64,000 nucleotides of DNA from Clitoria ternatea (taxonomy: Eukaryota; Streptophyta; Magnoliopsida; Fabales; Fabaceae). Positions 23,750-35,505 of this stretch are shown here, in pieces. The notes beneath the pieces were generated by a model, which searched no databases, was not told the origin of the DNA, and worked only from the letters and a program-made list of their open reading frames with translations. The stretch spans positions 92,698,001 to 92,762,000 of the forward strand of contig CM075676.1 of NCBI GenBank assembly GCA_037962975.1. The letters run 5' to 3'. The translations under genes were made by a program, and so were the position numbers. How positions within the stretch are numbered: the first letter of the stretch is position 1; each line of letters opens with the position of its first letter.

Positions 23750-26432
23750 TGATCATAATCTACCTACTAGAAGAAGATATGTTGCCCAACGCTTACGAAC
23801 CACATCAATTTCATCAGAAGTGAATGGTTCCTTGTTGCTAAAACCTACAAGTATGTGATGTCAAAATATGCATTTTACTACTAGAAAATGATTTAATCTT
23901 TAAACCAATATAATACTTATCTCTAATCATCCTTAATGTTTGTTAGAGTCAAGAAGACTCAATAATCTTAAGATTTGTTGATAAGTAACATCGTGTATTC
24001 TAATTTAAATTAAGTCACATCATGTTATTATTTGATATGTGTGTTTAAGTTTCAGGAAACATAAGGTTTTTGCTATAAAAGAAAGAGGGAGCCTGTGTGT
24101 CAAAAGTCTGGAAGGACTTTCATAAAGTCTGGTCACAACATAAATCCTACGATCGAAGACAAAAGAAGTCTTGAAGTCTGGAATTTCGCCTCAAGGAGAG
24201 AGATCTCTACATCTGAATATTTTACCAGACATTGACCAGAAAAGTCTTATATCTCATATCTCAGAGTCTGTGAGATCCTGTTCTCACATGTGCTTCAAGC
24301 TTCCAGACCTTGCAAAAGCATCTAAATATTTGTGCCTTAATTTGTGCCTTAATATGAGTCTGGTCCAAAGAACTATGATGGTCAAAAAACATCCATTTTT
24401 CACCAACTCTCAAAATGGTCAAAATTCCTCTAATAAAGGAATTTCCCTTTTGTTGAAAAATGTACCACCCCTCTCTGCCTGTATCCGCATAAATTTCAAA
24501 AGCTCTCTATCCTATACAAAATGTGCAGAACATCTCTATGACCAAGTAGGCTCATATCCGTTGAAGAAAAATCACTTCCCCTATAGATGAAGCAATCTTC
24601 AAATGGTCATCCAACGGATCTATCTCTCCTAAGTTGAACAAGTATTTATATGCTGCAAATCTTTTCTTCAAAAATATGCAGAGAAAGAGTGAAAAGAAAA
24701 ATGAGCAAAAGAAAAATGAAGAAAAGAATTGAGAGAAAATAAAAAGATCAAAAAAAGCATGAGAGAAAAGAAAGAAAGAGTAAAAAGAAAGAAAGATTAG
24801 AAAAAGCAAGAGAGAAAAGAAAAATGGCATATGTTACAAGAAGAAATCAAAAAATACCATTAGAGAGAAAGAAAAGCTTGCTGTGAGGTTATATATTTCA
24901 TATGTTCAGAAATCACAGTAACTAAGTCAGAGATATGAAATCGATTCATCTCCAATACAAAATCATTGTCTCTGACTTAGCATTAAAAACTTAGTATGCA
25001 CTTCACTCCATATTTACTATGTATTAAGTTTTTATAAATATACAAGTCTCTCTTCATTTGTAGAAGTCTCTTAATCAGACTTATCACTTGGCTCAGCTAA
25101 GTCAAGAGACTTGTCATTTGTGATGTTCAAATTCTTCCAATTTATTGTAAGTACAAGTCTGGTAGACCTGTTGGGAAACACTGTTGGCCTAGAGAGGCTT
25201 TAGAAATAATACTCTGGGTTTGAGCCAGAAATGGCTCGTGAAAGAATACTTGGGATTGCCCCAGGAATCACTACCAGCAAAAGAATACTCTGGGCCAGGA
25301 GTGGCCGGATTCAAGAATACTCTGAGTTAGGAGTGACCAGTGTCAAAAATACTTAGAGGTATGGGAAGTACCTAAGCCAGGAGTGGCTGGATTCAATAAT
25401 ACTCTGAACATCACATGTAAATGGAATTTTACGTAGTGGAAAATCCTTCAAGTTGAAGGTACTGGATGTAGTCTCCTCATTGGAGGTGAACCAGTATAAA
25501 TTGTTTGTGTTTGTTACTCTCTCTTTTCTCCTTACTATCAAAAGTCTAGTGCACTCATGTTAATATTTTATGATAGTAAAAGTCTGGTAAAATAGCGTTT
25601 TTCAATCAAATAATCACGATCTCCATCTCATAAAAGTCTAGTCCGCTGTGCTTAACGCTCTAACGCTTAAATATCACTTTTTGGTTTGAAAAAGTGAACA
25701 GACTTATTCAACCATCCCCCCTTTAAGTCTGTTCTCTGAACCATCAATGTTGTTCCCTATTATGACATTGAGCATCTGCCCCATGACATAATAACCACAG
25801 TGGTTGTTGCCCAACGGTAGCTTATTGGCCTAAAATATTAGGAACAAGTAAACTTTGCAACAAATTCTTAACCCTTATCAAGTCATGTCTAGGAATAGGG
25901 GCAACACAGAGGCTAAGGTAACACACAAAGTGACTTACCCTTAGGATTATCCAATCAACCTTCTTCCTAGTCAGATGTCGTGTGTCTCCCAAAACATTAC
26001 AAGCATCCAAGGCTTTATAATATAAAAACAACCAACAAGACTAAAAAATGGTATCAACTATCTAAATATTAAAAGATTCCCAAGAACACTTACAAGTTAA
26101 TAGAGCACTTACAAGTTAATAGCACACTTAATGTTTTTCCCTTGTTGTTTCCATAATGAGCAAAAAAAGACAACAAGATTTTGTTTGGGACAAATAATGA
26201 TCAATTGCCAATGGTTCCTGTCAAATTACATAAGAAATAAACAAGTTTACACATAAACACATATATAAAACTTGAAATTTTAAGGTTGTACTTATGATTC
26301 ATAATACGGAGCTAAAAAAAAGTCATGAGAACTTGTGGATATCCTATGTTGAATATATGCCCGGATTTGATCTACATTGTTTCCCATGTCTTGGATGTGC
26401 TCAGGCTCAAGAAAGCTATAATCATGACATCT
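23750..26432 (-). pseudogene. Remains of a Ulp1-like protease gene of the second CACTA element
   Basis: Minus-strand exon-like pieces appear in the right order: YSFLEPEHIQDMGNNVDQIR (about 26330-26432), HWQLIIICPKQN with the catalytic His after a TTTGACAG acceptor (about 26170-26222), HCGYYVMGQM with the catalytic Cys (about 25750-25811), and a C-terminal piece EPFTSDEIDVVRKRWATYLL (about 23765-23835). These match the C48 protease order in the intact CACTA gene at 7.2-10.3 kb. The last two pieces are separated by a 1.8-kb solo LTR. Upstream exons were not resolved, and no transposase partner is seen. Judged non-functional, though some exons are well conserved. Confidence 0.65.
23941..25746. 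mobile_element. Solo LTR of about 1.8 kb
   Basis: It starts TGTTAGAGTC and ends GAACCATCA (TG...CA), with a 5-bp duplication ATGTT at 23936-23940 and 25747-25751. A TATAAAAG box lies near 24074, and a purine-rich tract (AAGAAAGAG-like) at 24660-24870. No gag, pol, primer site or second LTR is present, so this is best read as a solo LTR left after LTR-LTR recombination. It interrupts the Ulp1-like gene of the second CACTA element. Its orientation is probably + from the TATA box. Confidence 0.75.
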
Positions 26433-27772
26433 ATTAATATTGCAAAGGTTATGCAAATACCTAAAATATAGACAAACAAATATGTTTTTAGGATTTTCAT
26501 ATTTGTATTTACTTTAGACATATAAACAATTAACTAATAATAAACTTACATCAACCATAATTGGAGCACAAATATGTTTAGCATCTCTTTCTCTTTCACA
26601 AATTTCAATATATCCTTATGGGTAATAAAGAAAAAGCATACTCATTACATTAATTCCAAAAACGCTTCCACCTGCATACTCATTACTTGTCCGTCTAGCA
26701 TTAATCCAACTCCGATCCATTGGTACAAATGTTCTAACATTAATAACAAAACATCAATGGACATTAATGCCCCAATGAATCAAGGTATGAATTAAGCAAC
26801 ATAACGTTCTTGCTTAAACATAATGTTCTTACTTAAACAACCTAAGTCACTAATGAAATATGCAAACTAAGTTAGTTATTAGGTAAATATACAAACTAAG
26901 TGACTAGGCCTTTTAACAAACATGTTGAAGGCAAAAATTAGTGGTCCAAAAGCCTATGTATAATGTACTTACAATCATATGCATTGCATTGCATTAAGTT
27001 AAACAACTCTACATAATGCATAAAGCACCTTATTTTCATTATAAACATACCTACATTAAGCATTTACATGTGAAAAAATAAGAACCATACACACCATTTT
27101 CAATATAAACATACCTAATTTCATATTCAAGTTCTCTTAGCCATTTTAACAAACATGTTCAAGGAAAAAATTAGCGGTCCACCTTAATCTCAACCATGCA
27201 TACACATGTCCAAGGCAAAAACCCATTTTCAATACAAAAAGTAATTATTTTCAACACAACTCAAGTTCTCTTGGGTATTTTAACAAACATGTTAAAGGAA
27301 AAAATTAATAGTTCACTTCAACTATACACACATACATATATTCAAGGCAAAAACTCATTTTCAACACAAAAAAGAAGTCATATCCATCACATGAAGAAGA
27401 TGGGGAGTTGAAGAAGCTTACAATAATGGAGTTCAAGATGCGAAGTTAAAGAAGATGGAGTTGGAGAAGGTTGCACATGAGTTGGAGAAGCTTTAACACA
27501 AGCTGGAGAAACTCTAACGCCTGTTGGAGAGCTGCACACAAACTCTTATGGCGAGATGGAGAGGCATGACGCATGTTGGTATAGAATGCACAACACATAA
27601 TGGAGAGATGGCGAAATGGAGAGCTACAAGGCACAATGTTACGACATTGTTATCGCGTAAGGGAACAATAACACAAGTCAAAAAGCACAAATAAGACTTA
27701 CAACACTGTTATCGTGAATGAAAAATAAAAGTTACGAAACTTTCCACATCGGTTTTTCAAAATACTGATGTG
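25752..27772. other. Internal DNA of the second CACTA element
   Basis: Apart from the Ulp1-like pieces below 26432, no exon could be assigned. The part 26900-27640 is AT-rich, with short direct repeats (AACAAACATGTT with AAGGCAAAAA) and a purine-rich GAAGTTGGAGAAG-like stretch near 27400-27620. Confidence 0.4.
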
Positions 27773-27777
27773 GTATC

Positions 27778-28274
27778 TGTGACATCCCGGCGCTGTTGAG
27801 GGCGGGGAGTGATCGCCGGTGCATGGGCACAGACAAGGAGCGGCTCCTGGCAGGCTTCCAGCGGGGATGTGATATCCCGGGCACTGTTGAGGGCGGGGAG
27901 TGATCGCCGGTGCATAGGCACGGACAAGGAGCGGCTCCTGGCAGGCTTCCAGTGGGAGGGACACATGAACGAATTGAATACATACCTGAATGAGAGGGAT
28001 CCAAAGACTGTATAGGTCTGGGACTATACAGTCGAGGATAGCTTAAAGGAATGAATTCGTACTACCTATATCAACAAATGCATTAGCCTTTTCAGTAGCC
28101 TATCACTTAAGAACTCTAAAGTTAAGCGTGCTTAACTTGGTGTAATTCTGGGATGGGTGACCTCCTGGGAAGTTCTCAGGAAATGTGTGAGTGAGGACAA
28201 AAGCACATTGGAAAGGTCTCGTGTTGGTTTGTGGGGCGAGTCGTTCATTCCTGAAAAGCGGCCGGGGCGTTACA
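27778..28274 (+). repeat. Cassandra left LTR with 90-bp internal duplication
   Basis: The first 90 bp, including the TGTGACATCCC terminus, are tandemly repeated from 27868 (TGTGATATCCCGGGCACTG). The rest contains the 5S-like segment. It ends GGGGCGTTACA. Confidence 0.9.
28108..28178 (+). other. 5S rRNA-derived segment in the Cassandra left LTR
   Basis: AAGAACTCTAAAGTTAAGCG followed by TGCTTAACTTGG and GGATGGGTGACCTCCTGGGA matches the middle and C-box region of plant 5S rRNA. The RNA polymerase III internal promoter elements are largely kept, but the ends of 5S rRNA are missing, so this is not a 5S gene. Confidence 0.88.
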
Positions 28275-28344
28275 GTGGTATCAGAGCCTAGCCTCTCCTA
28301 GTACGGTATGGTTCGGGGACGAACCAGGCGGAAGCTGGTGGGCA
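28275..28344 (+). other. Cassandra interior: primer site and polypurine tract
   Basis: TGGTATCAGAGC at 28276-28287 matches the initiator tRNA-Met 3' end. A purine-rich GGCGGAAGCTGGTGGGCA precedes the right LTR. It is too short to encode protein. Confidence 0.85.
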
Positions 28345-28841
28345 TGTGACATCCTGGCGCTGTTGAGGGCGGGGAGTGATCGCCGGTGCATGGGCACAGA
28401 CAAGGAGCGGCTCCTGGCAGGCTTTCAGCGGGGAATGTGGCATCCCGGGCACTGTTGAGCGCGGGGAGTGATCGCCGGTGCATAGGCACGGACAAGGAGC
28501 GGCTCCTGGCAGGCTTCCAGTGGGAGGGACACATGAACGAACCAAATACATACCAGAATGAGAGGGATCCAAAGACTGTATAGGTATGGAACTATACAGT
28601 CAAGGATAGCTTAAAGAAATGAATTCGTACTACCTATACCAACAAATGCATTAGCCTTTTTGGTAGCTATCACTTAAGAACTCTACAGTTAAGTGTGCTT
28701 AAATTGGAGTAATTCTGGGATGGGTGACCTCCTGGGAAGTTCTCAGGAAATGTGTGAGTGAGGACAAAAGCACATTGGAAAGGTCTCGTGTTGGTCTGTG
28801 GGGCGAGTCGTTCATTCCTGAAAAGCGGCTGGGGTGTTACA
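28345..28841 (+). repeat. Cassandra right LTR
   Basis: 497 bp, with the same 90-bp start duplication (second copy from 28436) and a 5S-like segment at 28676-28746. It differs from the left LTR at several positions. Confidence 0.9.
28676..28746 (+). other. 5S rRNA-derived segment in the Cassandra right LTR
   Basis: Keeps GGGATGGGTGACCTCCTGGG, but the A-box part has changed (AAGTGTGCTTAAATTGG), so promoter strength may differ from the left copy. Confidence 0.85.
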
Positions 28842-29005
28842 GCTGTATAGTTCCATACCTATACAGTCTTTGGATCCCTCTCATTCTGGTATGTATTCGG
28901 TTCGTTCATGTGTCCCTCCCACTGGAAGCCTGCCAGGAGCCGCTCCTTGTCTGTGCCCATGCACCGGCGATCACTCCCCGCCCTCAACAGCGCCAGGATG
29001 TCACA
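28842..29005 (-). repeat. Inverted partial Cassandra LTR
   Basis: The complement starts TGTGACATCCTGGCGCTG and runs for about 164 bp of LTR sequence. It contains only one copy of the 90-bp unit. The join to the right LTR forms TACAGCTGTA, a palindrome giving microhomology. It is closer to the right LTR than to the left (shares CATACCAGAATGAG and TAGGTATGGAACTATACAG). Confidence 0.88.
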
Positions 29006-29829
29006 GTATCCTCTTTTTCCAGCGCGTCATATGGGCAGGTATCTAAAATTTTTTGCAACTTCCACATTGGTTTTCTAATGAAAACCGATGTTAAAAGCAT
29101 AAATTATTTTAAATTCTTTATTTTTAACTAAACGTAACCTATTATATGTGCGTTGGTGTTTAAAAATTTTCTAATTGCGTAATTTCAATTTTGAAGCACT
29201 TTCCATATCGGTTATTCACAAAACTGATATGGAATCCTTAATGTATAAAGAACTTTCGACATCGGTTGTTAGAAAAATCAATGTTAAAAGTTTGATATCA
29301 TTTTAAATTTTTTTATTTTATGAACTTTCTGAGAGATACCACATCAATTTTGTATAAAAATCGATGTTAAAAATTAGAAATCATTTTTAATTTTTTTATT
29401 TTATGAACACCATATGATGTATGTTTGGTATCCTTCATTTGCAACTAGCGCTAGTATGAAAAAATTTTAAAGATACCACATCGGTTTTTAGGAAAAACCG
29501 ATGTGAATTCCCATAAGCAATTTAAATTTTTAATTTTATCAATTCCTACCTTATATGTTGTTGTTGCGTTGGGTGATTATTTTAATTTTTTAAGCATTTT
29601 CCATATCGATTTTGTAAAAAAAATGTTGTTTAATATTGTCTAGCAAACTTTGCACATATTTTCAAAATTGTCATCCCGTAAATCTCTAACATCGGTTTTA
29701 AAAAACCGATGTGAAATGTGTTCTGATGTTATATATATTTTCAAAATTGCCACCGCCTTGATATTTCATATTTGTTTTTGTTAAACCGTAATGAACTTTA
29801 CAATGTGAAATGATACTTTTGCACTAGTA

Positions 29830-32800
29830 AAACCATCATCATAACTCATTTATTAGTGAAAGTTATATATATATATATATATAGTGATAAAAAAGTTTTA
29901 TTTTGAAATTTAATAAAATTATATTTTTTGAGATTCAAAACCGAGATAAAAGATTAAATTACAACAACCTCGTTAACTGATATATTTACCTAGTGGATAT
30001 ATTTAAATGCATAATATATAATTAATAAATAATACTAACAGAGACTTTTTTAAAATTTTAAATAAAATTCATTTTCAGAAACTAAAATTTAAAGTAACTG
30101 CATTTTTGGGTGACTAAAAATTTATTTAAGACTTCAATGGTGGCTAGAGCTTTAGATAATTATATTCTTCTTTTGGGGGCGGTGACAATGTCTGAAACCT
30201 TTTTTGGTCCATGAGTTAAAAAATTGTTGGTTCATAAATGTAACTTACTATATATGAAAAAGCTTACAATTTAATGAGAATATAAACTGTAATGGTTGGA
30301 AATTCCAAAGATGAATTACTCATAAAAAAAAATTCCAAGGTGAATTCCACACATGCTTGACAAAGAGAATTATGTATTTTTTTCTCTTAAATAAGTTTCT
30401 GGTCTTGAAAATATTATGATTTTTTTATTATAATCCATATAAAAAATGTAGTTATTTCTAATTTCTTAAAATTATAAAAGTAGTGTGATTTTGTAAGTTC
30501 TTAACAATCTCATGAGTTTTTAAAGATAATTATGGACAAAATTAAGAAATGTAAGGTCGTAAACAAGAAATTCTACATATTTTCAAAGATAAATAATTAT
30601 TTATTTTTCATATAAACCTGGATTTTAATATGTTGTCACGAATCAAAATTTTCCATCACGAAAATATCTTGAATATGGAGTAAAGTTAACCATATTTTTA
30701 GTACATTTATTCTACGGTTTTTATTGTTAAATGATTTTTTTATAGATAAATATTTGTGAAAAATATCAAGGAGAGAACACCTTATAACTCAAATGTTAAA
30801 TGAAATTTACGTAGAAATCAATAGAGTAGAATTCATATTATCTAGTGGGATTAATATAATTCATATCAAGGAATAAAAGAATGTGTTTATTGTATAATTT
30901 GTTGAAAATAGGCGGTGCCAATTGTTTGAAGAAAAGTTAAATGGAGAATGATGATGGTGAAATTGTTTTTCGAAAGGTGACACCATGAAGTGTCAGATAA
31001 GGATCACGTGAACAGGGTTTAAGAAAACCATACAGCAATGGTAAAGGGTAAATGGGGGAAAGAAACAAAGATAAAAATCTCCTATTTTGTTCAAACTCCA
31101 AGATTAACTCTTGGTTAGAGCCTAACGGCACAATAAGCAAGGTCCTCAAAAATAGCACTAAATTAAGCCCTTTAAATTAAAAAAATTGTGATTAATCTTG
31201 CTGGTTAGTGCTGAATGAGTTGTCAAAGGCTTTGTTAATATGCACATAATTATTAAAGTTCACAGTGATTGGATTAGTGGAGTGGTTGATTGGTGAATGT
31301 TGGCCATGTTTGATTCCCCAAAAAACATGGGATTTCATCGTACATGTCTTGTTTTTCAGATTTTAGCTGGCTCAGTTTAGGCGATGTTGCCATTCCATAT
31401 GCACAGCACAGCACATAGCACTATGAACATTTCCAGAGCATATAATTATCATGTTCTTTAGGTTTTTGCTTTGTCTTATTTGAACAGAGAAAACTAGCTC
31501 TGGTTTATATATAGTACCAGTAGAATTAGGGCTTGTGAGAAAAGTGCCCAAAATGAAACAATCAAATTAGTCCCATAGATTTCCATTGTTGTTACTAGCC
31601 GCAACATTCTTTGCACCGTTTTGTGTTCATAAAAACATGCCTTTTCATAAAGTACATGTCTTTATCATACCTACTTAACCCTATTTTATAAATCATCCGT
31701 CTAATTAGTTAAAATTTGCATATATTTTACCTTAAAATATTTTAAATTTTCATTGTTAGTATTTAAAATCAAACGGAGTAGTTTTCTTTATTTTAAAGCT
31801 TAGAATTAAAGATGAGTTTAATATTACGAAGAAAAGTTATTATTACTTGTTTTTTTAATATAACTATAAATATTTTTTTTAGACAATCATGTTTGAGTTA
31901 AGAACCTTTATATTATTGTAGGGTTAACATTCCTAACAAAAATTTTTTTATCTATAGACTTGAACTCTAATACTTTACTTAAAGGAAATCAATTATATAC
32001 TATTTGAACTAACTATCCGTTAGTATAATTATAATTTTTAAATAGGAGTGCTTTTTATTTTAAAATTATTATTATTTTAGAAGTTAAATGTGTTATTAAT
32101 TTTTGACCTTTTCTCATCCTATAATAAATATGTTGCCTTTGTCTTTAATTATAAACAGTAAAAATATATTAATTTTATTCTAAAATATAAGTATATTTAA
32201 CTAACTCTAATTCATAAATATGAGGGCATTCCTAAAATATGCTTATTTAATATACACTCTAATTTTAAATAAGAAAAAACTAACTCTTCCATTAATTTCA
32301 TTTTGATCAATAAGACTTGCAATTATAATAAAAATACCTTGGAAAATATTAATATTATTTGTTACTTAATAAAATAAAATAAAATAAATACTCGTGTTAC
32401 ATGTTACAACTTACAAAATTAACTTTTACTTACGAGAGTGAAAATTATGTAAAAGAAAGTAATCAAATTATTGTTACATATCACCTAGAAATAGGTTGGA
32501 CATTGATCATGTAGTACTATCATGTAATAATTTCTCTATTTAACTTTCTTAAAATGATTAAACTATTTGTGTCTTTATTAAAAAATATATATATTTGAAC
32601 TATCTGTGTCTTTGCACCTATAATCATTTTATCACTTGATGTAACATTTAAAATTTTAAATTTTAAACCTCAAGATAATTACTCAAATCTTATTATTAGT
32701 ACTTGATGGGACAACTTGGAAGGAAAATAAAGTCATGATAAAATATGTTCTTCTAATATACCATTGGCTATTTATTTTTATAAATAAAAAACAATAAGAC

Positions 32801-33025
32801 AAAATTAAATGCATAGTTAAAACAATTCACCAGTATATCATTTAAGGATACAACAAGTTTTTTAAAATGGGATGAAACATGTTATTCTCGTTATTCGTAG
32901 ATATGAAATGTATTTTGTTACTTAAATAACACCAAATAATTAAAAACTAAATTGAGTTGAATTTGAATTCACCTGAAAATAAAATTGATTGATTGATGAT
33001 AGAATTGCACCAAATAATTACACTA
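29830..33025. other. Gene-free AT-rich DNA
   Basis: No exon recognised. A short TA run lies near 29864-29882. Short frames here lack similarity to any family I know. Confidence 0.5.
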
Positions 33026-34031
33026 GTCTAAGCTTAGGTCTGATAATAAAGGACGTGAAAAGTGTTCATTTCTAATTTTAGAAGTTGTTTTATGAATAAT
33101 GATAAAAAAAAAGAAGATTTTTTATAATATTAATAACTCTCAGACATATATAATTAATAACGTTTACCATGACATTTATTAGGGATAAAAATATATAAGA
33201 TTGTATATTTCGGACTTAATGCTTGTTTATTTAAAGTTTAGTTTTAAAAATATTATTTAAAGTTTAATTTTAATAATAAAATTAGATTTTCAAAAAAATT
33301 ATTTAATTAAAGAAGTTGAATTTTGTTTTTTGGAAAAAATATTTTCAACTTATTCAATCAGTTATTTCTAACTCTTATATACTTTTATAAAATAAATCAT
33401 AATTTATAATATATTATACTTTATAAATACATATTATATTATATATATATAATTAAATTTATGAGATTAAAATATGTTAAAATTAACATAAATATAAAAT
33501 TAATAATTAAATATATATTTTGTATACGTTGTTAACTTTTCAAATGATCAATTGTTTATCTAAGATGAGTTTATTGATATTTAATATTTGTTTGTTGATG
33601 TTTTTATGATTTTAATATGAATTGAGTTTTTATACAATCTATTAAGATAATTTAAGCTTCTAAATATGATAACTCAGACTTAAAATTATAGTCTACGTCG
33701 AGTAACAAGAAAGATTTAGACCTTACAATTAACTTTAAATAAAATTTTTATTTTTTTAAACATTGTTATTACTACTATTACACTATTTTGTCTTCTATCT
33801 TACTGCGAATAATTGGATTAAAGTTAATATAGTACTATACTATCATTGTTAAATTACATATATAAGAAGTACTTTAAATAAATAGTGCCATAGTTAATTT
33901 TCATTATTAAGTAATATCAAAATTGTTACTTAAATTATGAAACTCTTTCACTTGACAATAAAAAATATTTATTCATATTATGAGCCTTTTATACTTCACA
34001 CACCTCGAGCCCTAAAAAGGTCAGGAAATAC

Positions 34032-34664
34032 ATGCCTCTTACCTTAACCTTAACTTTGAAATTAACCTGCTACATGTTACCTATTACCTTTTATATTACT
34101 TGTTACCCGTTACATACCATGCGTCACCTGTTACCGGTTACCTATTACCTATTACTTGTTACCTGTTATCTTTACCTATTAACTTTTAAATTGACTTGAT
34201 AATTGTTATTTATTACCTGTTACCTTTTACTTTTAACCTACTAGCTGCTACTTGTTACCTGCTACCGGTTATCTTTACATATTAACTTTAAAATTATCTT
34301 GATACTTATTACTTACTACCTATTACTTGCTACTTGTTGTCTGTTATTATATACTACTCGTCACCTTTTACTAGTTACCTATTATTTGTTATCTATTACC
34401 TTTTACCTGTTGTTACCCGTTAATACCTATTATCTTTACCTGTTAACTTTGAAATTGACTTGTTACATGTTACCTATTACCTTTTACTTGTTACGTGCTA
34501 CCTATTACCCGTTACCTGCTACCAATTATCTTTACCTGTTATCTATTGCCTATTACCTGTTACTTGTTACCTATTACTTGTTAGATGTTAGGTGTTACCT
34601 GTTACGTGTCACCTGTTACTTGTTACTTGTTATTTGTTACCTGTTATATGATATTTGTTACTTA
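34032..34664 (+). repeat. TGTTACC minisatellite, block 1
   Basis: Degenerate 7-bp repeats (TGTTACC, TATTACC, TGTTACT and similar). All three forward frames of this repeat lack stops and read a cycle of Cys-Tyr-Leu-Leu-Pro-Val-Thr, which explains long open frames without a gene. Confidence 0.88.
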
Positions 34665-34671
34665 TTACATG

Positions 34672-35212
34672 CATGGTTATCAGAACTGGACCAGACCCGT
34701 TGGTTGGACCAGTTGAATCGGGAACTAGTGCCTTATCAAGTCCAGAAAGGGGGAAACTGGTCTTCCATTGAACCGATGAAAAACTAGCCAAAATCGGTCA
34801 AAAACCAGCCAAAACTGGGAAAACTGGACAAAAACCAGTTTGCAAATTAATTTTTTTATATTTTAGAAATGATCTTAGTGCGGTTTGTTTTAGAACCACA
34901 CTAATAGCCCTGTACATCAAATAAAATTGATATCCCTTTTTTATTTAATTTGGACTAGTGTGTTTTTAGACCTTTTAAGTATGTTATAGTAGGATGTGTA
35001 CTATTTTGAAGCTTTCTTACTATGTAATATTTTAATTCTAATGCGTTTATTGAATTTATTTAATATATAGTATATTATTTTGATCTAATCGATTATTATT
35101 TAATATATAAAATAATAATAATAATAATAATTTAGTTTTACTGGTTCGACCAGTGACCCTTGAACCAGTGCCTCCACTGATTCAATGACCGGTTTGGTTC
35201 TGAAAACATTGG
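34672..35212. mobile_element. Non-autonomous hAT-like element inside the minisatellite
   Basis: 541 bp with inverted ends (CATGGTTATCAGAACTGGAC and the complement of GGTTTGGTTCTGAAAACATT) and GGTTGGACCAGTTGAA / TTCGACCAGTGACC-type inner pairs. It is flanked by TTACATG at 34665-34671 and 35213-35219, so it splits a minisatellite block. Because the host repeat itself contains TTACATG, the duplication is weaker evidence than usual. Confidence 0.6.
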
Positions 35213-35505
35213 TTACATGTTACTTGCTACCTATTACCTATCACGTATTACTTGTTACTTGTTATCTTTACATGTTAACTTTGAAATTGCCTTGATACTT
35301 GTCACCTATTACTTGTTACATGTTACCTGTCACATGTTACCTTTTATCTTTACCTGTTACCTTGACCATGAGTTTGAAATTGACCTATTACCCCTTATAT
35401 ATTACATATTACTTGTTACCTGTTACGTGTTACCTGTTACTTAGTTTTGTGTTACTTGTTACCTTTTATCTGTTACTTGTTACCTTTTATCTTTACCTGT
35501 GTATC
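35213..35505 (+). repeat. TGTTACC minisatellite, block 1 continued
   Basis: Resumes the degenerate 7-bp repeat after the inserted element and ends before GTATCAGGCCTGAC. Confidence 0.85.

Larger units (their letters stand above)
27778..29005 (+). mobile_element. Cassandra TRIM retrotransposon with an extra inverted LTR fragment
   Basis: Two direct LTRs of 497 bp (27778-28274 and 28345-28841) start TGTGACATCC and end GTTACA. The 70-bp interior begins with TGGTATCAGAGC (28276), the primer site for initiator tRNA-Met, and ends with a GGAAGCTGGTGGGCA purine tract. Each LTR carries a 5S rRNA-like segment, the signature of Cassandra. Joined directly to the right LTR is a 164-bp inverted LTR start (28842-29005). 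The flanking duplication GTATC lies at 27773-27777 and 29006-29010, outside the inverted fragment. Several differences between the LTRs suggest an older insertion. No protein is encoded; movement would need another element's enzymes. Confidence 0.9.
23202..29829 (-). mobile_element. Second CACTA element, decayed and carrying nested insertions
   Basis: The left end reads CACTAGTGCAGAAATAAGG. The complement of the right end reads TACTAGTGCAAAAGTATC, so the last base has mutated. Both ends carry subterminal repeats of a different motif from the first element (ACATCGGTTTT / AAAACCGATGT, seen at 23225-23460 and 29055-29715). Inside are remains of a Ulp1-like gene on the minus strand, a solo LTR and a Cassandra insertion. 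No TNP2 transposase was recognised, so the element is non-autonomous or deleted. The bases flanking the ends (AAG and AAA) do not form a perfect target duplication. Confidence 0.75.

Noticed and set aside
24171..24590. Forward frame of 139 codons
   Set aside because: It lies wholly inside the solo LTR and has no recognisable domain.
28108..28178. A genuine 5S rRNA gene
   Set aside because: Only the central part of 5S rRNA is present, it is repeated in both LTRs, and the surrounding structure is a Cassandra TRIM.
27698..29131. Overlapping frames rich in Pro, Ser and Cys on both strands
   Set aside because: They fall in the GC-rich starts of the Cassandra LTRs, recur with each LTR copy, and the element encodes no protein.
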